From positions 1,555,001 through 1,619,000 of the forward strand of contig NC_133301.1 of assembly GCF_005239225.2 (NCBI RefSeq): 64,000 nucleotides of DNA, read 5' to 3'. The position numbers were made by a program, and so were the translations under genes. The DNA comes from Populus alba. Taxonomy: Eukaryota > Streptophyta > Magnoliopsida > Malpighiales > Salicaceae. Shown here in pieces: positions 36,991 through 49,600 of the stretch (position 1 is the stretch's first letter; each line of letters starts with the position of its first letter). The notes beneath the pieces were generated by a model. That model had not been told where the DNA came from, did not search any database, and saw only the letters and a list, made by a program, of their open reading frames with translations.

Positions 36991-37379
36991 AAGGGAATTG
37001 GGCTATTTGAAAGCAACCATAATAATTAAATATTGTGTTTTGAAATTATTATTAAAAAAAAATAAAAATGGAGCAATTGTAGGAAGATAGTGACACGCCA
37101 ACAACAACAACAGAAATTAAAAAAAAAAAAAATCAATTCAAACGAGATTAGGCTGACTTATCGTGCTTAAATTAGGAATGATATCGTATATCTCAAGCAC
37201 CTAAATTCAGGGAAAGAAGTGATGGATTTATTTCTTTATTTATAAAGTTTTAAATGGTGATTAAGCTGTTCATGTTACTCTTAAAACAAATCCATTGTTT
37301 TTTCAGAAAAAAAAAAAAAACAATAGTGAGTCGAAATCGATTAGGCTTGGAGCCTTGTGTTGAATATAAGAGATTACGG

Positions 37380-38000
37380 GTGTCTGGAAGTGTTATACGG
37401 TTATTTTTTAAAAGATTATTATTTTGTTTAAAAATATTTTAAAATAATATTTTTTATTTTTTTTAATATCAAAATAATCTAAAATTAAAAAAATATTAAT
37501 TTAAATTAAAAAACAATTTCTTATTAAATACCAATTGTTTTCACCAACAAAACCATCAGCGAAGTAAATGTTATTTCTTAAAGTGTTTATTTTTTATTTT
37601 AGTATATTAAAACAATAAAAAATAATATTTTTAAATAAGAATAAATTTTTTAAAAAAAATACAGTTAGAAAACAATATCATACCTACCACTACTACAAAT
37701 CGATCATCAATTAATCCAAAATAATGAATGAACTGAACTTTCGATGCCAAATGTGCATCCATGGCATGATGTTTCAGATTTGCGTATTTATTATGGCCTA
37801 GGTCTCCAGTCATGGGCACATTCATCTGTGTTTTGATATATTTTAAGAGTATATTTAATATTAAAAAAAATTAAATTGATATTTTTTATTGTTTTTTTAT
37901 AATTCTGTTATGCTAATATTAAAAATAAAACAATAAAAAAATTTTATTATATTTTTAAACAAAAAAATATTTTTAAAAATACTTTCAACCACAATTCTAA
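37380..38000. repeat. Fragments of the AT-rich self-complementary repeat
   Basis: Two fragments at about 37390-37560 and 37825-38000 with the ATTTTTAAATAAAAATATT style and a CAACCACAATTCTAAA end. Confidence 0.4.
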
Positions 38001-38002
38001 AT

Positions 38003-38312
38003 AGAGGTAAGCAAAACAACTGAAAAATCGAGAAGATTGAAAAAAAATAACTGAAAAAAACCGAATCGTGCAAAAATAATAATTAAACTATTTAAAATTT
38101 TAAAAAAACTAACTGGTTTGATTTTATAAATTTGAAATCAAAAAATTAAACTGAAAAAATCGAGCAAAACCAAAAGAATCAGTTTTTTTAATAAAAAACC
38201 TGAATCGAAACCGATTGATTTAAACCAATTTTAGTTATTTTTTTAAAAAAATTAGTTTTATTATTTTTTTTAATAAAAATCAAATCAAATTGAAATAATA
38301 ATAGCTAATTCC
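38003..38312 (+). repeat. AACCGA-type dispersed repeat, copy 4
   Basis: It starts AGAGGTAAGCAAAAC, continues AAAAATCGAGAAGATTGAAA, and includes AAACCGATTGATTTAAACC. More decayed than the copy at 33137. Confidence 0.55.
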
Positions 38313-38489
38313 AAACATGTATCCGTAATTGCAGCACTTGTATTTTCAAGGAGTCACGAGGGGGGTGGGCCTCTAGAGCTTTATGGGCATCTGGGATTTT
38401 TAGCTTAGAAGCATATCATCCAATTTCCCAGTTATCAAACCACTCATGATTGGATGGGTTATGGGTCTTCCCAGCTACCCTTTTTTAAA

Positions 38490-38511
38490 TAATAATAATA
38501 ATAATAATAAT
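38490..38511. repeat. (TAA)n microsatellite
   Basis: About seven AAT/TAA units. Confidence 0.85.
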
Positions 38512-39339
38512 AAAAGAATGAAATAACCACTTAGAAATCCAGAACAACATCCTTGTTCTTGGCATCGTCATGTAATTAATGGAAGATGAAGAGCTTGCTA
38601 AGTTCTTGATGTCACGTTGAAGAAATATTGTTACTTGTTCTTCGAGTCGAACTTTCCTACTTAGAGAATCAATGATCGTTTTCAATATTAGCCACTTTAT
38701 TATAATTTCATCATCAAGATTTTTAATAATAACACAACAGTTAATCGATGTAAATTATTATGATATGATATTAATTGATGCGGCTATAAGTGAATGATAA
38801 TAATGTTTATTATAAATCAAAATCCTTAAAAATCAAGAACACAATAATTATGAGAAGGTATTCAATTTTTATTTATTAAAATCTCACTTTTCAAAAGGTT
38901 ACTACAACCATTTATATAGAAAAAAAAAAAAACTTTATTAATACTGAATTAAAAGGTAAAAATAGGAAAAATATTCCCTTCAAATAGAAAACTAGAAAAG
39001 TCTAATAACAATAAATCATAAAATAAAAATAAAAATAAAATTTATAATCTAGAAAACAAAATACATATAATTAAGAAAAAATATTTATTTCCTTAAAAAA
39101 AAACTCATGCATCATGTACTTTGGATCCTTTTTGTAAATAATTTTAGTTTAATGAATACATGTCCTTGTAACTCTTTTTAATAAAGTAAAGTTCGAATGC
39201 TCTCGACTATGGTTTTTTTTATAAAAAAAAAAACAAATCGCATCAAGGTTTGTTGTATATATTTATTGTACTATGGATTGAAATGATGTAAAATCATTTG
39301 AATGTTTATTCAGAGCAATATTATCTCTTCACAAGATTC

Positions 39340-40700
39340 ATTAGTTATTATCAGATTGATCGGGCACAACTAGATTTTTTTATATTTTTAAAGTAAGTAA
39401 GATGACTAAATTGTCCTCAAAAACAAGAATTCTTTAGTTGGTATCTAGAGGCTTTTTAGAGTTTTTTACCTTTTAAAAGCAAAGTAAAATGACGAACCTA
39501 CTCTTATGAGCAAAATTCTATAGCTTAGATATAAGGGCTTCTTCATATTATCAACATGAACTTTTTTTTTAGTTATAATCAAGTTGATTAAGGGATAATT
39601 TAATAATTTAATAAATATAAAATATAATTTTAAAAATAAAAATGATCGGTGCATACAAAGCACATGCTAATAGGTGAAAAGACATTCCATGTTTTTTAGG
39701 TGGCGTGTGCGACGTCTAAATGCCACCTTCCATAATAATGTTGAAATTATTTTGGCAGCCCCTTCATTCATAGTGGTGTGCGTGGCATACTGACCTTCAG
39801 TGTGACACCAACAACCTTATTTTCATTCTTTTCCTCTTACTTTCTTGATTTTTGTGCATGGCCCTCTAAATTTTTAAAGCATTATTTTAATTTGTTTTTT
39901 TTAAAAAAAATTTGATTCATATTTTTTGATTACTAATTTTTTTTTCAATTTCATCCTTCAACATTATATTGATTGAGATTCGAGTTTAGAATTTCATGGG
40001 TTGCGAGTTTGGAAGATTAACTTAGGTTTAAGAGATTTCAAATTTGCTTTTTTTTTTCTTCTTTTTTTAAGCTCATATTCTTCCAAATTCATCATTTATT
40101 TAACTAGATATTGAGCTCCATTATTTTATTTATTTGCTTTATATAGTATCTTTCACTGATTTTGAAAATAACTTAGGTTATCTTGAATCTTTTTATTTAT
40201 TGTTCTTCATTAGATTTAGGTTTTAAAAAAGAAATTTTGTGTTTGAACTAATTAATTAAATATAAACGTGAGATGTCCACCTTATAATATTTTATTTGAT
40301 TTGCTTTTCAAGTCATTGTTCTGATAGCACATATGGTCTTTTTTGGTGTCGTTGTGCAACCTTTCACAGTGATATTAAAACTGTCTCGGTAAGCTCTTTC
40401 TTTTACGAGAGTCAATGTCCATTATAAATTAACGGTGAGTCTCCAACGAGTTTTTCTATCTTCTTATTTTGAATATGATATTGATAGCTATTTTTTATGG
40501 TTAATTATTGCTAATTTTTTTTGTTCATTTTATTTACTGTTAATTTTTTTTAATTATACTATTAAATTAATTGGGTGTATTGAACCCAGTCAAGTTAATG
40601 AACCCGATCTTAGATTTTTCTTGCTTTTTAAAAAATGCTATCGTCACCCTCACATCTTTATATATATATTAGGAAAAATTTAACCTCAATGGAGCACACA
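39340..40700 (+). repeat. Degenerate dispersed repeat related to 41490-41990 and 7900-9560
   Basis: Contains CACAAGATTCATTAG, AAGATGACTAAATTGTCCTC, ATAATTTAATAATTTAATAAATAT, GTGTGCGTGGCATACTGACC and, further right, TTTCATCCTTCAACATT. The left half recurs at 41490-41990 and the right half resembles the minus strand of 7900-9560. No coding frame. Confidence 0.5.
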
Positions 40701-41489
40701 CCACCTATAAACCTAGGTAAATTGGATGTAATTCTATCTACATGCATTGTGTAAATTTCATACCAAAGTTCATGATGTAAGAGATTTTTTTTTAATACAT
40801 AGTTTTACATTATTGAACATGTCTTGATCCAACCATTAAATTGGAAAGAAGTTTTTGCTATGAAATTTTAAAGATCTTATTTTTTACAGGATTATAATTT
40901 TATAGTAATTGGGGATAAAAAAAGCCGTTCGATAATTTCCATAAGTTATTATTTGAGATTTGTTATATTTTTTTAGCTGGTTTAGGATTTTGTTTTCTAT
41001 TTGGTTTTAATTTTTTTTCAGCTTTGTTAAAAAATTATATATTTTTTGCTTTATCTTTAGGTTTCTTGTTTTAATCATGTTAGTTTTTAGGTTTATTTCA
41101 AGATTTATAAACCTTTTAAAGAAAGTAAACTATTTAAATATAAAATATTTAATAATAAATTTTTTTTATCCCTTTTCAACAAAACTATATGTTTTTTATG
41201 TTTATTATTTTTCTTGCAATACTTCGGTCTATGTCGGTTCATAAGCATTATTCAACACATGAAATTATTAGGACTCATAATAGTGAAAGACTGAAACCTA
41301 ATATAAAATGCTTGCCTAACTATTAAATAACCACCTCTTTGATACTGGAGTGACAATTTCATCAAGCCATCCCTTTATTTTTTTATATCTAGATAATTTA
41401 TTTGAACATTGTTCTCTAAATTGTGAAAAAAAACTAAAAAAACTTAGTTTTTCATTGTACATTCAAACATGAATATCGTGGACCGGAAC

Positions 41490-41990
41490 AATATAATGAT
41501 CATTTTGGTATTCTTAACAAAAATCATTATTCTAATTATTTGGGGTAATATAATCTTTTTACAAGATTTATTGGTTAATTTTTAAAGCAAGATTTGTTTA
41601 TTTGGCGTTCAAAGATGTTTTTGTATTTTTAATTACTCGTTTCAAAAAATAGTAAAATAACTAAATTACTTTTAAATTAAGATTTCTTTAACTAATGCTC
41701 TAATGTTTTTTTTTTTTTTCCAGTCTAGTTTTGGTTACCATAAAATTAACCTAAAGGTAATTAAATATTTTAATAAATATAAAATATATTTTTTAAAAGG
41801 GCTAACACGTGCCGTTCAAGCTTTGCATGTGTGATTTCCCTGTAATTTAAGAGGCACGTGCGGGGTTGTGCAACGGATAAACAATGGCTTTCAAAATAGC
41901 ATTCAAATCTTCCTAGCGGTCTTTTCTTTTTAAGATGACGCGTGACATTTTTAATTTGACATTAATAATTTATTATATTTTTAATTAAAA
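41490..41990 (+). repeat. Second copy of the 39340-type repeat, left half
   Basis: Shares ACAAGATTTATTGG, AAAATAACTAAATTACTTTTAA, TAATTAAATATTTTAATAAATAT and a GC-richer end with GCACGTGCGG. Confidence 0.5.
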
Positions 41991-42056
41991 AACACTATAT
42001 ATTACATTACTAGACATACAATAGTGGAACCATAAGTGATTTCTCTATTTTTTTTT

Positions 42057-42432
42057 GTCTTTCTCCTGTATTATAAGCATCCAGTAATTATACTTTAAGT
42101 ATAATAATGTTTTTCATTTAATACTATTACAAAAAACTCATTTTAAACATGGATTTTAGGGGTGAAAAAAAAAAAAAAAAACTGATTAAATCAAGAAAAC
42201 TATAAAATAAAATAAAATATTTTTGTATTTTCTTTTTTTTTTGGGGTCTTTCTCCTGTATTATAAGTATCCAATAATTATAGTTTAAGTATAATAAATTT
42301 TTTCATTTAATACTATTACAAAAACTCATTTTAAAGATGGATTTTATGGGTGAACAAAAAAACCAAAAAACTGATTAAATCGAGAAACCGGAAAAAAAAA
42401 ATAACGAAAAAAAACCAAACCATAAAAAAAAA
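42057..42432 (+). repeat. 189-bp-register tandem duplication covering the start of an AACCGA repeat
   Basis: TCTTTCTCCTGTATTATAAG starts at about 42058 and again at about 42247 (offset 189). Each copy runs through TAGTTTAAGTATAATAA-like and ACTCATTTTAAA blocks and into GGGGTGAA/GGGTGAAC and AACTGATTAAATC, the start of the AACCGA repeat. Only the second copy continues into a full element. Confidence 0.8.
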
Positions 42433-42723
42433 CTGATTAAATTTTTTAAAAACCAATCGATTCGGTTTTGTAAGTATGAAATCAAAAAAACCGAATCGAA
42501 CTCAAACCGAAAAAATAAAAAACCAAGCCAAACAAGAAAAAAACCGAGCCAAACAAAAAAAAACCGAGCTAAACCAGTTTGAACTGATTTTTGTCCTAAA
42601 AAACCGAATCAAAATGAAAGCGATCGGTTTAAAATGGTTTTGTTTTGTTTTTTTTTTTTTTTTAAATTTCAGTTTAATTACTTTTTTAATAAAAACTGAA
42701 TCAAATAAAAAATAATCACCTTT
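42346..42723 (+). repeat. AACCGA-type dispersed repeat, copy 5
   Basis: It starts ATGGGTGAACAAAAA and ends AATAATCACCTTT. The interior has AACCGAATCGAAC, AAACCGAGCC and CGATCGGTTT. Same orientation as copies 3 and 4. Confidence 0.7.
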
Positions 42724-43603
42724 AATGGATTTCATAATAAAAAAAGATATTGATCATTATGTAACTATGATCCAATCAAATCTACACCCAATTTAACCTA
42801 GTCTAAAAAACATTAATTGGACTTAGTTGATCTCACTAAAATCAAACTGTTTCCTAATTATAAATGCTAAGCAAACCCCCATTAAATTATTCAAAACTTA
42901 ATTACTTTACTTTAAATTAATCAGAATTTCCTTGGCATGTCTTTGCACTCATGGCAAAACACGTGCTCTCAAGGAATTTCAGTACAAAAATCTAACGTCT
43001 AATCTTTTTCTTTTTGGACACATGCAAGCCTGAGAAAGAAGAGAGAAGAAGCAAAAGCATTACATGGACACACACATCATTATCAACAACAAACATCATG
43101 CAATAACACAAACAGCATACAGACGGTAAACAAAACCTAGAAGGCAAACACACTCACACAGAAACAAGCTTCAGATCCTAGGATCCTCAGCTTTGTTCCT
43201 TAACAACATCATTGTCAACATCAACCGCCTCCACCAATGCTAAATCTCTGTCTCTGTCTTTCTCTTATTTTTTTATTTGGAAAAAGAGAGAGAATACTCT
43301 CTCTAACTATCAAAGTCTGTTGATTGAAAGCAAAGTTTCATTCTTTCTCAGACACGAAGGCAGTGAGAGACAAAGTGTGAATAGGAAGACAAAAATAACA
43401 GTTACCCACAAAAGGGGTTTCTTAAAATCCCAGCAAAACTCATGCTTTCTCTGGTTCCTCAACAGACACTACTCTGTGTTGTGCAATCATTTATTGGGGT
43501 TTCTTGAGCTTATTTGAGGAATGTTTTGTTCTTGGTGCAATGTGGGTTCAATTTTGTAGGTAATTGATTCTGTTGGAACTTCAGAGGGAAAAGAATAAAA
43601 GAA

Positions 43604-46600
43604 ATGGCTTTGTTTAGAAAGTTCTTCTATAGAAAACCACCTGATGGACTGTTGGAGATCTCTGAAAGGGTTTACGGTATGCTTTAAGTTTGAATTAATT
43701 TGCAAACTTTATGGTTAAAGACTGATGGGTTTTGGTTCTTTTGTGTTTTGAATTTCTTGCATTGACGTTGGTAGGTAATTGGTCCTGAAAGTCTCTTTCT
43801 TTTGTGATGTTATTTCTGGCAATGTAAATGCTTTGTTTGTACTGATTGTTAGTTTTTTGAATTACCTGCACTGGGATTGTGGATAATTGGTTTCCCTGTC
43901 TCTATCTTTAACTTGAGGTTTAAAGAAGATTCATTTTTTTTTTCGATTTTGTTGTATTTGTCATTTGATTTTCAACTCTTTGAAACTAATTGTATTGATG
44001 CTGATAGGTAACTGGTTTTAAAGTTTATATCTTTTAAAATACTATTCTGGATTATGCAGATATCATGTTATGTAAATAGAAACAGTTTGCTCACTTTAGA
44101 GTTCAAGATTGTTGGTTTTCTTTTGTTTTGAATCTCATCTATTTATCATTGATGTCTGAGGTGTTTTTCCATCGCTTGCATGGATGTTGATGGGTATTTG
44201 GTTTTACAGTCTCTTATCTTTGGAAATAGTACCGTGGATAATGGTGCGTGGAGTTTTTATGTTTGTAAATATTAATAATGGTTCGTGTTCTTTGGTTTCA
44301 GTCTTTGATTGCTGCTATAGTATGGATACTTTTGAAGAGGAAGAATATAAAGTGTACATACGAGGCATAGTGGGTAAGCTTTGTAACCATTTGCCTGATG
44401 CTTCATTTATGGTGTTTAATTTCCAAGAAGGTGAAAATCAAAGTCAGATTGGTAGCGTATTGTCTGAATTTGACATGACTGTGATGGACTATCCTCGGCA
44501 CTATGAAAGTTTCCCCTTGCTCTCAATGGAGATGATTCATCATTCCTTGCGGTCTAGCGAAAGCTGGCTGTCACTTGGGCAACAAAATGTGGTCTTGATG
44601 CATTGCGAACGAGGGGGGTGGCCAGTTCTGGCTTTCATGCTAGCTGCATTATTGCTATACGGGAAGCAGTTCACTGGTGAGCAGAGAACCTTAGACATGA
44701 TTTACAAGCAAGGGCCTCGAGAGCTTTTACAACTGATGTCCCCTATTAATCCACTACCTTCGCAATTGAGGTACTTACAGTATGTATCAAGGAGGAACAT
44801 AGGAACACAATGGCCTCCACTGGATAGAGCACTTACATTGGATTGCATTATTCTTAGAGTCATTCCCTGTATGGATACAGAGGGGGGTTGCCGGCCAATA
44901 TTTAGGATATATGGACAAGACCCTTATATGGTTGTTGATAGGACTCCTAAAGTTCTGTTCTCAACACCAAAAAGGAGCAGATTTGTCCAGCATTACAAGC
45001 AGGTAGCTCAAGTTTCTTCAATTTGGACACCTTCTTATAAATTTTGATTTGAAAAGTTATTTTGTATTTTTTTCCAGATCAGAGAGCAATCTTCTTATCA
45101 TTGTTTATGCTGTTCTACATTACTTAAATTAGATGCTTTTCCAGGATCCGCCTTACTTTTAGAAGCAGTAATGATACAGCTGAATTTCTTTGTAAAAGTG
45201 GGGTCTGTATATTCCACCCCCACCTGACTGACCTTTTCTGTTGGCAATGCTATTCCGTGTTTTTCTAATTATGATGGTTTTTAGCAAAGAGTTGTTACCA
45301 TTAACACCCGTGTTATATTTGTTGATGTAAAGTTTGCTGTGCATGCTTTCAACTTCTTCTTTTATTTTGGCAGGCAGATTGTGAACTGGTTAAAATCGAC
45401 ATTAATTGTCATATCCAAGGTGATGTTGTCATGGAGTGTATTAACTTGGACAGTGATCATGAGAGGGAACAGATGATGTTTCGGGTCATGTTTAATACTT
45501 CCTTTATAAGTTCAAATATCTTGATGCTTAATCGTGATGAAATTGACACCTTATGGGATGCAAAGGATCAATTTTCCAAGGACTTCAGAGTAGAGGTATT
45601 GAGTTATCTTTCGTTTCTAGAAATTTACTATGTCTAGTGGTGATTAATTGTTCTGGGTTTGGATGCAGGTTCTTTTCTCAGAGATGGATTCTAGTACTCC
45701 TATTGGTGCAATTGATTTGCCTGGTTTAGAAGAGAAAGATGGCATAACTGTGGAAGTGCTTCCCAGAGTTCACGAGATTTTCAGCAATATGGACTGGTCA
45801 GATACAAAAACTGATGTAGCACAAAATATGCACCATCATATCATAGAACCCCAAGAAAATTTGGACAGCTCTCCCCAGAGGGCAGAAGGAGGAAGTGTAT
45901 TGATGGAATCAAGCTTTGTCAGAGTTCAAGAGAAACCGAAACTAAATGAATCAGAAAACAAGACTCCAAGTCCCACTTCCATTACCCTGGTGAAACAATC
46001 TACTCGCTCTTTCAAACCATTTTCAGATACAAATTCAGTAAGAGAGGAGGCTGAACCCCAAGAACTAAAGGTTGCCCTCCAATCTTTTCCCTCTATTAAA
46101 TTATCTCCTGATGCAAATTCAGCTAGGGAGAAGGTAGAACCCCAAGAACTGAAGGTTGCTTGCCAATCTACCCCCTCTATTAAGCCATCTTCAGATGCAA
46201 TTTCAACTCAAAAGAAGGTTGAGCCACAAGAGCTCCAGGTTGCTCTCCAATGGCCAGCTCAATCTAAGATCATATCACAGCGAGTACCCCAGAGATCACT
46301 CTGTTCTCCAGTTTCCTATGGCAATAACTTACAGGGCTTACCTGTGTCGATGTCAAGATACCACAGTGCACCCTCTGCCCTTGGAATTACAGCTTTGTTG
46401 CATGATCATGCTGTATCTAAAGGCGAAGAAGTCGTGCGTCCAGTGACATTATCTCTGCCTTCCTCAGCTATATCATCTCCAGTCACAGGTGTGCTTAAAC
46501 CTCCACCACTCAATAATGTGCCTGCTCCAAGGACACCACCACTTCCTACACCATTGCAATCTTCATTTGAAGCTCCTAAAACAACAGAAAAGCCTTCTCC

Positions 46601-49600
46601 AACATGTCATATTCCTCCAGCTATTCCTCAACCTATTTCAATTTCTTCTTCCGTCACAGATCCACCCAAACCTGCACAACTCAACCATGTGGCTGCTCCG
46701 GGGACACCACCATGCCCTCTTAACCCATTGCAATCATCAATTGAAGCTCCCAAAACTACAATTTTTTTTTCCGGTGATTGTCATATTCCTCTTCAATCCA
46801 GAGGAACAGATTCTCTACTTAATCAACATCCTCAACCAACATCAGGCAGTATCCACTCACCATTGTTTCCTTCTCTTCTCTCTTCTTTTTCTGCTTCTTC
46901 TTCTCCTGTTATCAAGAGTTCATCTTCAGCTCCCCCAGCTCCTCCTCCACCCCCTTCTTTTTCAAAGGCATCCCCATCTCCTTCCACCAAGAAATCATTC
47001 CCAACTCCCCCTCCCCCTCCCCCTCATCTGCCTCCTTTTACAGCAGCACCTCCATCTTCCACTAACAGGAACTCGTATTCAGCTCCCCCTCCTCTACCTT
47101 CTGGAATGGCTTCAAAGGTTGCCAGCTCAGTTACTGCAGAGTCTGGGAAGAACTTGGCTGTTGTGCCTGGACCACCACCACCACCGCCACCTCCTCGTCC
47201 TCCTCTACATCCTGGATCTGCCCTGGGCCCTACAAATGCTCCTTCAGTGCCACCACCACCACCACCCCGTCCTAGTTCTGTTGCAAAAGCTTCTTCATTT
47301 AATAATGCCGCACATATTCCTCCTGTGCCACCTCCTGATCCTCTGACTAAAGGGTTGTCAAGAACTAGCAGTGTCTCCTCACCTCCTCTACATTCTGGAT
47401 CTGCCCCGGGCCCTGCTAATGCTCCTTCAGTGCCGCCACCCCCCCTCCTACTAGTTCTGTTGCTAAAACTTCTTCATTTAATAATGCTGCACATATTCCT
47501 CCTGTGCCACCTCCTCCTGCCCCTTTGAATAAAGGATTGTCAAGAACTAGCAGTGTGTCCTCACCATCTCATGCTGGAGTTAGTAATGGAAATGTGCCTT
47601 CAGTTCCTAGACCACCCTCTGGTGCTCCATTTAGTGCAAAGGGGCAAGGCATGTTACGTATAAATGCAAAAAATCAACCCAGAAAAGCCAACCTGAAGCC
47701 TTATCATTGGTTAAAATTAACTAGGGCCATGTCAGGAAGTTTGTGGGCTGAGGCACAAAAAGCTGATGAAGCTTCCAAGTATGCATCCTTTTGTTTTATT
47801 GCCGTCTCTTAATTTTTTTTCCACTAGTATCTCTATGTTGCCACTTATTAAACCTTATCCAATTTGTCTGTACTAGGGCTCCTGAGTTTGACATGTCAGA
47901 ACTTGAGACTCTTTTCTCAGCAGCTGCTCCAAATTATGATTGTGGGAGCACAGCAGGGAAATCAAATCGACGCACCTTGGGACATAAATCTGATAAAATC
48001 CAGCTGGTAATCATTGTGCTATCATGGAGTGGGGCCTATGATTAATTCTATTGATTGCATAACTTACATTTATTAATGCCATGTTTTAAATTCACTACAC
48101 AGGGCAAGATATGTCCCAACCAGCTACCCATCTTAGCTTTGCTTATTTTTGACTAACAAGCATCCACAGCGCCATTGTGTTTAGTTTCGCTAATACTTGT
48201 ATATAATTATAGATTCCTTATAAAGGAAGTCAGCTCTAAGTGGGTTGCGATTCTAGTGCAGCCATGTAGGATTAGGATTGGGTTTCTCCAGTTGATTGAT
48301 TTTGATCATCTTCAGAGTAGGTTAGGATAATCGGTTTTCCAAAACTTTATCAAATGCTCAATTGGTGTTAATAGTCCACAGTTATCTGTTTAATAGTGTT
48401 TTAAAGAAAGAGATTAATACAAAACTTTTCACCAGAACAATTCATTTGGTTGCAAAAACACTCTTCTTTGGTTTGTTTTGCAATTACTGGAACTGTTTTT
48501 ATTGCAAACTCACACATTCAGTGCTTGATCATGCATTTTTGCTGTGTATACTTTATTCTGGATAGCAGTGAATAAATAGCAAGCCATCTCATTTAAATTC
48601 GTTTCTTCATGAGGTATTTACTGGTTCTGCAGATTGAACTTAGACGGGCATATAATTGTGAGATCATGCTTTCAAAGGTTAAAATTCCTCTGCCAGACCT
48701 GATGGTAAGCTGAACCTTTTTGTGGTTGTTTGAGCTAAATTTTTCTTAAAACAATACCGTATTTAGACTATCGGCTGCAATTTCAAAGCTGAGAAGATTT
48801 TTATAATTATTTTGTGTTCAAAGCTTCTGTAGCTATCCAGGAACACATGAATGTTTGTCATAGTGCTTTCATTATGGTGATTGATAACTTAGGTTTTCTT
48901 GTTATTCGATCTACCTAGCATTCCTATGTGATTCCTTAGGAAGTTCCACATATACCAGCCTTCATGCTGTTGTAATTAGTTCACCTGGAATCTACTAAAT
49001 GATGATGTGTAATTGGTTTTGAATTTGAGAAAACATGTTAACCCTGATAACCAGTCCTTTTAATGTAAATGAACGAAGACAACTTTTTCTGCTGAAGTTT
49101 GCTATGCGTGCTGCATTCATTTCAGAGTTTTAACTGCTTAAATGATTTTGGTCGGTTCTCTTATGTCCTTGCTTCTCTAACTGTCTTACAGAGTTCAGTT
49201 CTTGCTTTGGATGATACAGCATTGGATATTGATCAGGTTGATAGCCTTATTAAGTTTTGTCCAACAAAAGAGGAGATGGAATTACTCAAGGTATTAAAAA
49301 TACATGTGCTGCTTATTTAGTTTTTTATGCCCATAAATCCTTCACTACTTCACACAAGAGCTTTAAACTGTCACCACTAATTAATTATTTTTCTATTTGT
49401 TCATAATTTAAAACATTGATTAGCAAAAGCAATCCCCATGTTCATTGAGTTAATAATCAGAATTTCTCACATTCAGGGTTATAATGGAGATAAAGAGAAA
49501 TTGGGAAAATGTGAACAGGTGAGTGAAGTATTGATTTTTCACATTAACTTTCTCGTTCACATTATTGTATTTCTAGCTTTTTATACTTCATGCCCTTGTT

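Larger units (their letters stand above)
36051..43603. other. Gene-free repeat-rich region plus formin leader
   Basis: No gene seen on either strand across about 7.5 kb. Open frames here are short and low-complexity. Repeats are listed separately. About 43000-43603 is less AT-rich, with CT-rich stretches (CTCTCTAAC, TCTGTCTCTGTC), and is the probable formin promoter and leader. Confidence 0.5.

Noticed and set aside
46489..47346. Long plus-strand open frame rich in His and Leu (285 codons)
   Set aside because: It is the shifted frame of the Pro-rich FH1 exon; CCx-rich DNA reads as His/Leu in this frame.
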